Source: Sporosarcina beigongshangi
Lineage (GTDB): Bacteria > Actinomycetota > Actinomycetes > Actinomycetales > Micrococcaceae
Assembly: GCF_016820535.1 (NCBI RefSeq)
Contig: NZ_JADHDY010000008.1
Location: 62,001 to 126,000 of the forward strand
Direction of reading: 5' to 3'
DNA length: 64,000 nucleotides
Part shown: piece after piece, positions 61,797-64,000 of the stretch
Layout of the letters: each line of letters begins with the position of its first letter
Numbering within the stretch: the stretch's first letter is position 1
Notes under the pieces: model-generated
Databases searched by the model: none
What the model was told of the DNA's origin: nothing
What the model saw: the letters and a program-made list of their open reading frames with translations, nothing else
Made by a program: the position numbers and the translations under genes

Positions 61797-63713
61797 ATGA
61801 GCGATCTTTCACTCAACACTGCCTCGCGCAACGACCTGCGCAACGTCGCCATTGTGGCGCACGTTGACCATGGCAAGACCACCCTTGTGGACGCCATGCT
61901 CCAGCAGACGCACGCATTCGCCGCTCACGGTGACGTTGCCGAGCGCGTCATGGACTCCGGTGACCTGGAGCGCGAAAAGGGCATCACCATTTTGGCCAAG
62001 AACACCACCGTTGCCTACAGCGGTCCCTCGGCCAACGGCTTGAACATGACCATCAACGTTATCGACACCCCCGGCCACGCCGACTTCGGTGGCGAAGTTG
62101 AGCGCGGTTTGTCCATGGTTGACGGCGTTGTGCTGCTCGTGGACGCATCTGAAGGCCCGCTGCCGCAGACCCGCTTCGTGCTGCGCAAGGCACTGGCTGC
62201 AAAGCTCCCCGTCATCCTGTTGGTCAACAAGACTGACCGTCCCGATGCCCGCATCGACGAGGTTGTGGCCGAGTCCATGGACCTGCTGTTGGGCCTGGCG
62301 TCGGACATGGCCGACGAAGTTCCGGACCTGGACCTCGACGCGGTTCTGAACGTTCCCGTTGTTTACGCTTCCGGCAAGCTGGGCCGCGCCTCCACCGTGC
62401 AGCCCGAGAATGGCACAGCACCGGACAACGAGGACCTTGAGCCGCTGTTCAAGACCATCATCGATCACATTCCGGCCCCGACCTACAACCCGGAAGGTGT
62501 CCTTCAGGCGCACGTCACCAACTTGGACGCTTCCCCGTTCCTGGGCCGCCTGGCTCTGCTACGCATCTTCAACGGCACCCTGCGCAAGGGCCAGACCGTT
62601 GCCTGGTGCCGCCAGGATGGCACGGTCAAGCCGGTCAAGATCACCGAGCTGCTGGCCACCAAGGCACTGACCCGCGTTCCGGCCGAGTCCGCCGGTCCCG
62701 GTGAAATCGTTGCTGTTGCCGGCATCGAGGACATCACCATTGGTGAAACCCTGACCGACGTGGAAAACCCGCAGCCGCTGCCGCTGATCACGGTTGACCC
62801 GCCGGCCATCTCCATGACCATCGGTATCAACACCTCGCCGATCGCCGGCCGCGTCAAGGGCCACAAGGTCACCGCACGCCAGGTCAAGGATCGCCTCGAC
62901 AAGGAACTTGTTGGCAACGTATCCCTGAAGGTTCTTCCCACCGAGCGTCCCGACGCCTGGGAAGTACAGGGCCGTGGCGAATTGGCACTGTCCATCCTCG
63001 TGGAGCAGATGCGCCGCGAAGGCTTCGAGCTCACCGTTGGCAAGCCGCAGGTTGTGACCAAGCTCGTTGACGGCAAGGTCCACGAGCCGATGGAACACAT
63101 GACCATCGACGTACCCGAAGAGTACCTCGGCGGCGTCACCCAGCTGATGGCAGCCCGCAAGGGCCGCATGACCAACATGGCCAACCACGGCACCGGCTGG
63201 TGCCGCATGGAATTCGTCGTTCCGGCCCGTGGCCTGATCGGTTTCCGCACGCGCTTCATGACCGACACCCGTGGTGCCGGCATCGCAGCCTCCATCTCCG
63301 AAGGCTACGAGCAGTGGGCCGGACCCATCGAATACCGCACCAACGGTTCCATCGTGGCTGACCGCGCCGGCGTGGTCACCCCGTTCGCGATGATCAAGCT
63401 CCAGGAACGCATGAGCTTCTTCGTGCAGCCCACCTCTGAGGTCTACGAGGGCATGATCGTTGGCGAGAACTCACGCTCCGACGACATGGACGTGAACATC
63501 ACCCGGGAAAAGCAGCTCACCAACATGCGTGCAGCCTCCTCGGACACCTTCGAGAACATGACGCCGCCGCGCGTTCTGACCTTGGAAGAGTCCCTCGAAT
63601 TCGCCCGCGAGGACGAGTGCGTTGAGGTGACTCCGGAGGCCGTCCGCATCCGCAAGCTGATCCTGGATGCTTCCGAGCGTGCCAAGGCCGCCCGCAGCCG
63701 CGCCAAGAACTAG
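61797..63713 (+). CDS. typA: translational GTPase TypA/BipA
   Basis: A 638-residue elongation-factor-like GTPase. G1 is AHVDHGKTT, switch 1 is ERERGIT-like [11 protein letters not shown]3 is [10 protein letters not shown] and G4 is [11 protein letters not shown]-like domains and the BipA-specific C-terminal domain ([20 protein letters not shown]) follow. It binds ribosomes and acts in ribosome assembly and stress. The start overlaps no neighbour; the gene is insulated by a strong terminator at 63736. Confidence 0.97.
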   Translation: MSDLSLNTASRNDLRNVAIVAHVDHGKTTLVDAMLQQTHAFAAHGDVAERVMDSGDLEREKGITILAKNTTVAYSGPSANGLNMTINVIDTPGHADFGGEVERGLSMVDGVVLLVDASEGPLPQTRFVLRKALAAKLPVILLVNKTDRPDARIDEVVAESMDLLLGLASDMADEVPDLDLDAVLNVPVVYASGKLGRASTVQPENGTAPDNEDLEPLFKTIIDHIPAPTYNPEGVLQAHVTNLDASPFLGRLALLRIFNGTLRKGQTVAWCRQDGTVKPVKITELLATKALTRVPAESAGPGEIVAVAGIEDITIGETLTDVENPQPLPLITVDPPAISMTIGINTSPIAGRVKGHKVTARQVKDRLDKELVGNVSLKVLPTERPDAWEVQGRGELALSILVEQMRREGFELTVGKPQVVTKLVDGKVHEPMEHMTIDVPEEYLGGVTQLMAARKGRMTNMANHGTGWCRMEFVVPARGLIGFRTRFMTDTRGAGIAASISEGYEQWAGPIEYRTNGSIVADRAGVVTPFAMIKLQERMSFFVQPTSEVYEGMIVGENSRSDDMDVNITREKQLTNMRAASSDTFENMTPPRVLTLEESLEFAREDECVEVTPEAVRIRKLILDASERAKAARSRAKN

Positions 63714-63735
63714 CAACACCCGGCAAACCGCCGCG

Positions 63736-63774
63736 AAAGCCCGCCCCGTCACGTTGCCGGGGCGGGCTTTTTTG
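63736..63774 (+). terminator. strong rho-independent terminator of typA
   Basis: AAAGCCCGCCCCG, nine-base loop, CGGGGCGGGCTTTTTT. Twelve or more stem pairs and a T run, 20 bases after the typA stop. Confidence 0.92.
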
Positions 63775-63975
63775 CGCCCGAAAATGTGTCGGCGATTTTC
63801 CGATGCGGGGAAGCCTTGGGCCGTTGCTTTTCGGCCGAGTCCGACGGCGGTCGGCCCGCCCGCTGCTCACGTCCCGGCCTGGGCGCCGCGGTTGCGTGCC
63901 GGAACCCGGTGTTCAGGGGTGCCGGTTGGGCCGGTGCCATGGGCCGCTGTCAGCGAGTACAATGGCCCAGGCGCC

Positions 63976-64000
63976 GTGGATTTGTCAAAAGTGTTCGTCA
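63976..64000 (+). CDS. possible start of the next gene (truncated by window)
   Basis: A GTG at 63976 begins VDLSKVFV and runs off the edge. TACAAT at 63958-63963 is a good -10, with 12 bases to the GTG. Too short to identify. The stretch 63775-63957 shows no gene. Confidence 0.3.

Overview
The window is high-GC actinobacterial chromosome, most likely from an Arthrobacter-like member of the Micrococcaceae. This rests on the gene content: meso-diaminopimelate dehydrogenase, a DivIVA-domain protein, the DUF3090/SCO1664/MSMEG_4193-type trio, the dispersed xseAB, ispH, rmuC and ychF block, and typA. It also rests on frequent GTG/TTG starts and many apparent leaderless promoters. No rRNA, tRNA, CRISPR array or intact transposase was found. 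The species call is inference.

Layout. 1-1.75 kb: a lower-GC patch with a truncated ORF, an M24 peptidase-like gene and an acetyltransferase. 1.9-9.5 kb: ddh, an ArsR-VOC fusion, a dienelactone hydrolase, an ABC-F protein, a lipoprotein class B penicillin-binding protein, a DivIVA-domain protein and a hemerythrin. 9.5-12.9 kb: a TetR-ABC exporter operon. 12.9-18 kb: a symmetric four-copy repeat array, NUDIX, then mdh-pxpA-pxpBC. 18-31.3 kb: amino-sugar and glycan functions (a large secreted GH20 hexosaminidase, a BadF-type kinase) with a nitroreductase, a GNAT-AAA+ fusion, CorA, two Lrp regulators and an MFS carrier. 30.2-33.4 kb: a LacI regulator divergent from a GH35 beta-galactosidase; matching palindromes lie before both glycosidases. 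33.4-43.6 kb: mostly core genes (aminotransferase, PPK2, xseAB, ispH, rmuC, ychF).

43.6-54.9 kb is an accessory stretch. Degenerate copies of the ychF 3' end flank a small cassette holding higBA and a 2-phosphosulfolactate phosphatase gene. After it come a nitrobindin-like gene, the conserved phosphomutase/DUF3090/SCO1664 trio, a barstar-like gene beside a decayed ORF, and many small stand-alone genes. 55-64 kb: an oligopeptide-type binding protein, decayed sequence, an ABC-histidine kinase-response regulator operon and typA with a strong terminator.

The most unusual signals are: (i) ychF-tail direct repeats around higBA-comB, (ii) a two-fold symmetric array of four repeats with 41-bp period, (iii) a perfect 29-bp hairpin after ispH, (iv) a recurring intergenic hairpin family built on ACGACGGCGG, (v) a GNAT-AAA+ fusion protein, and (vi) a shared palindrome predicted to link the GH20 and GH35 genes to the LacI regulator.
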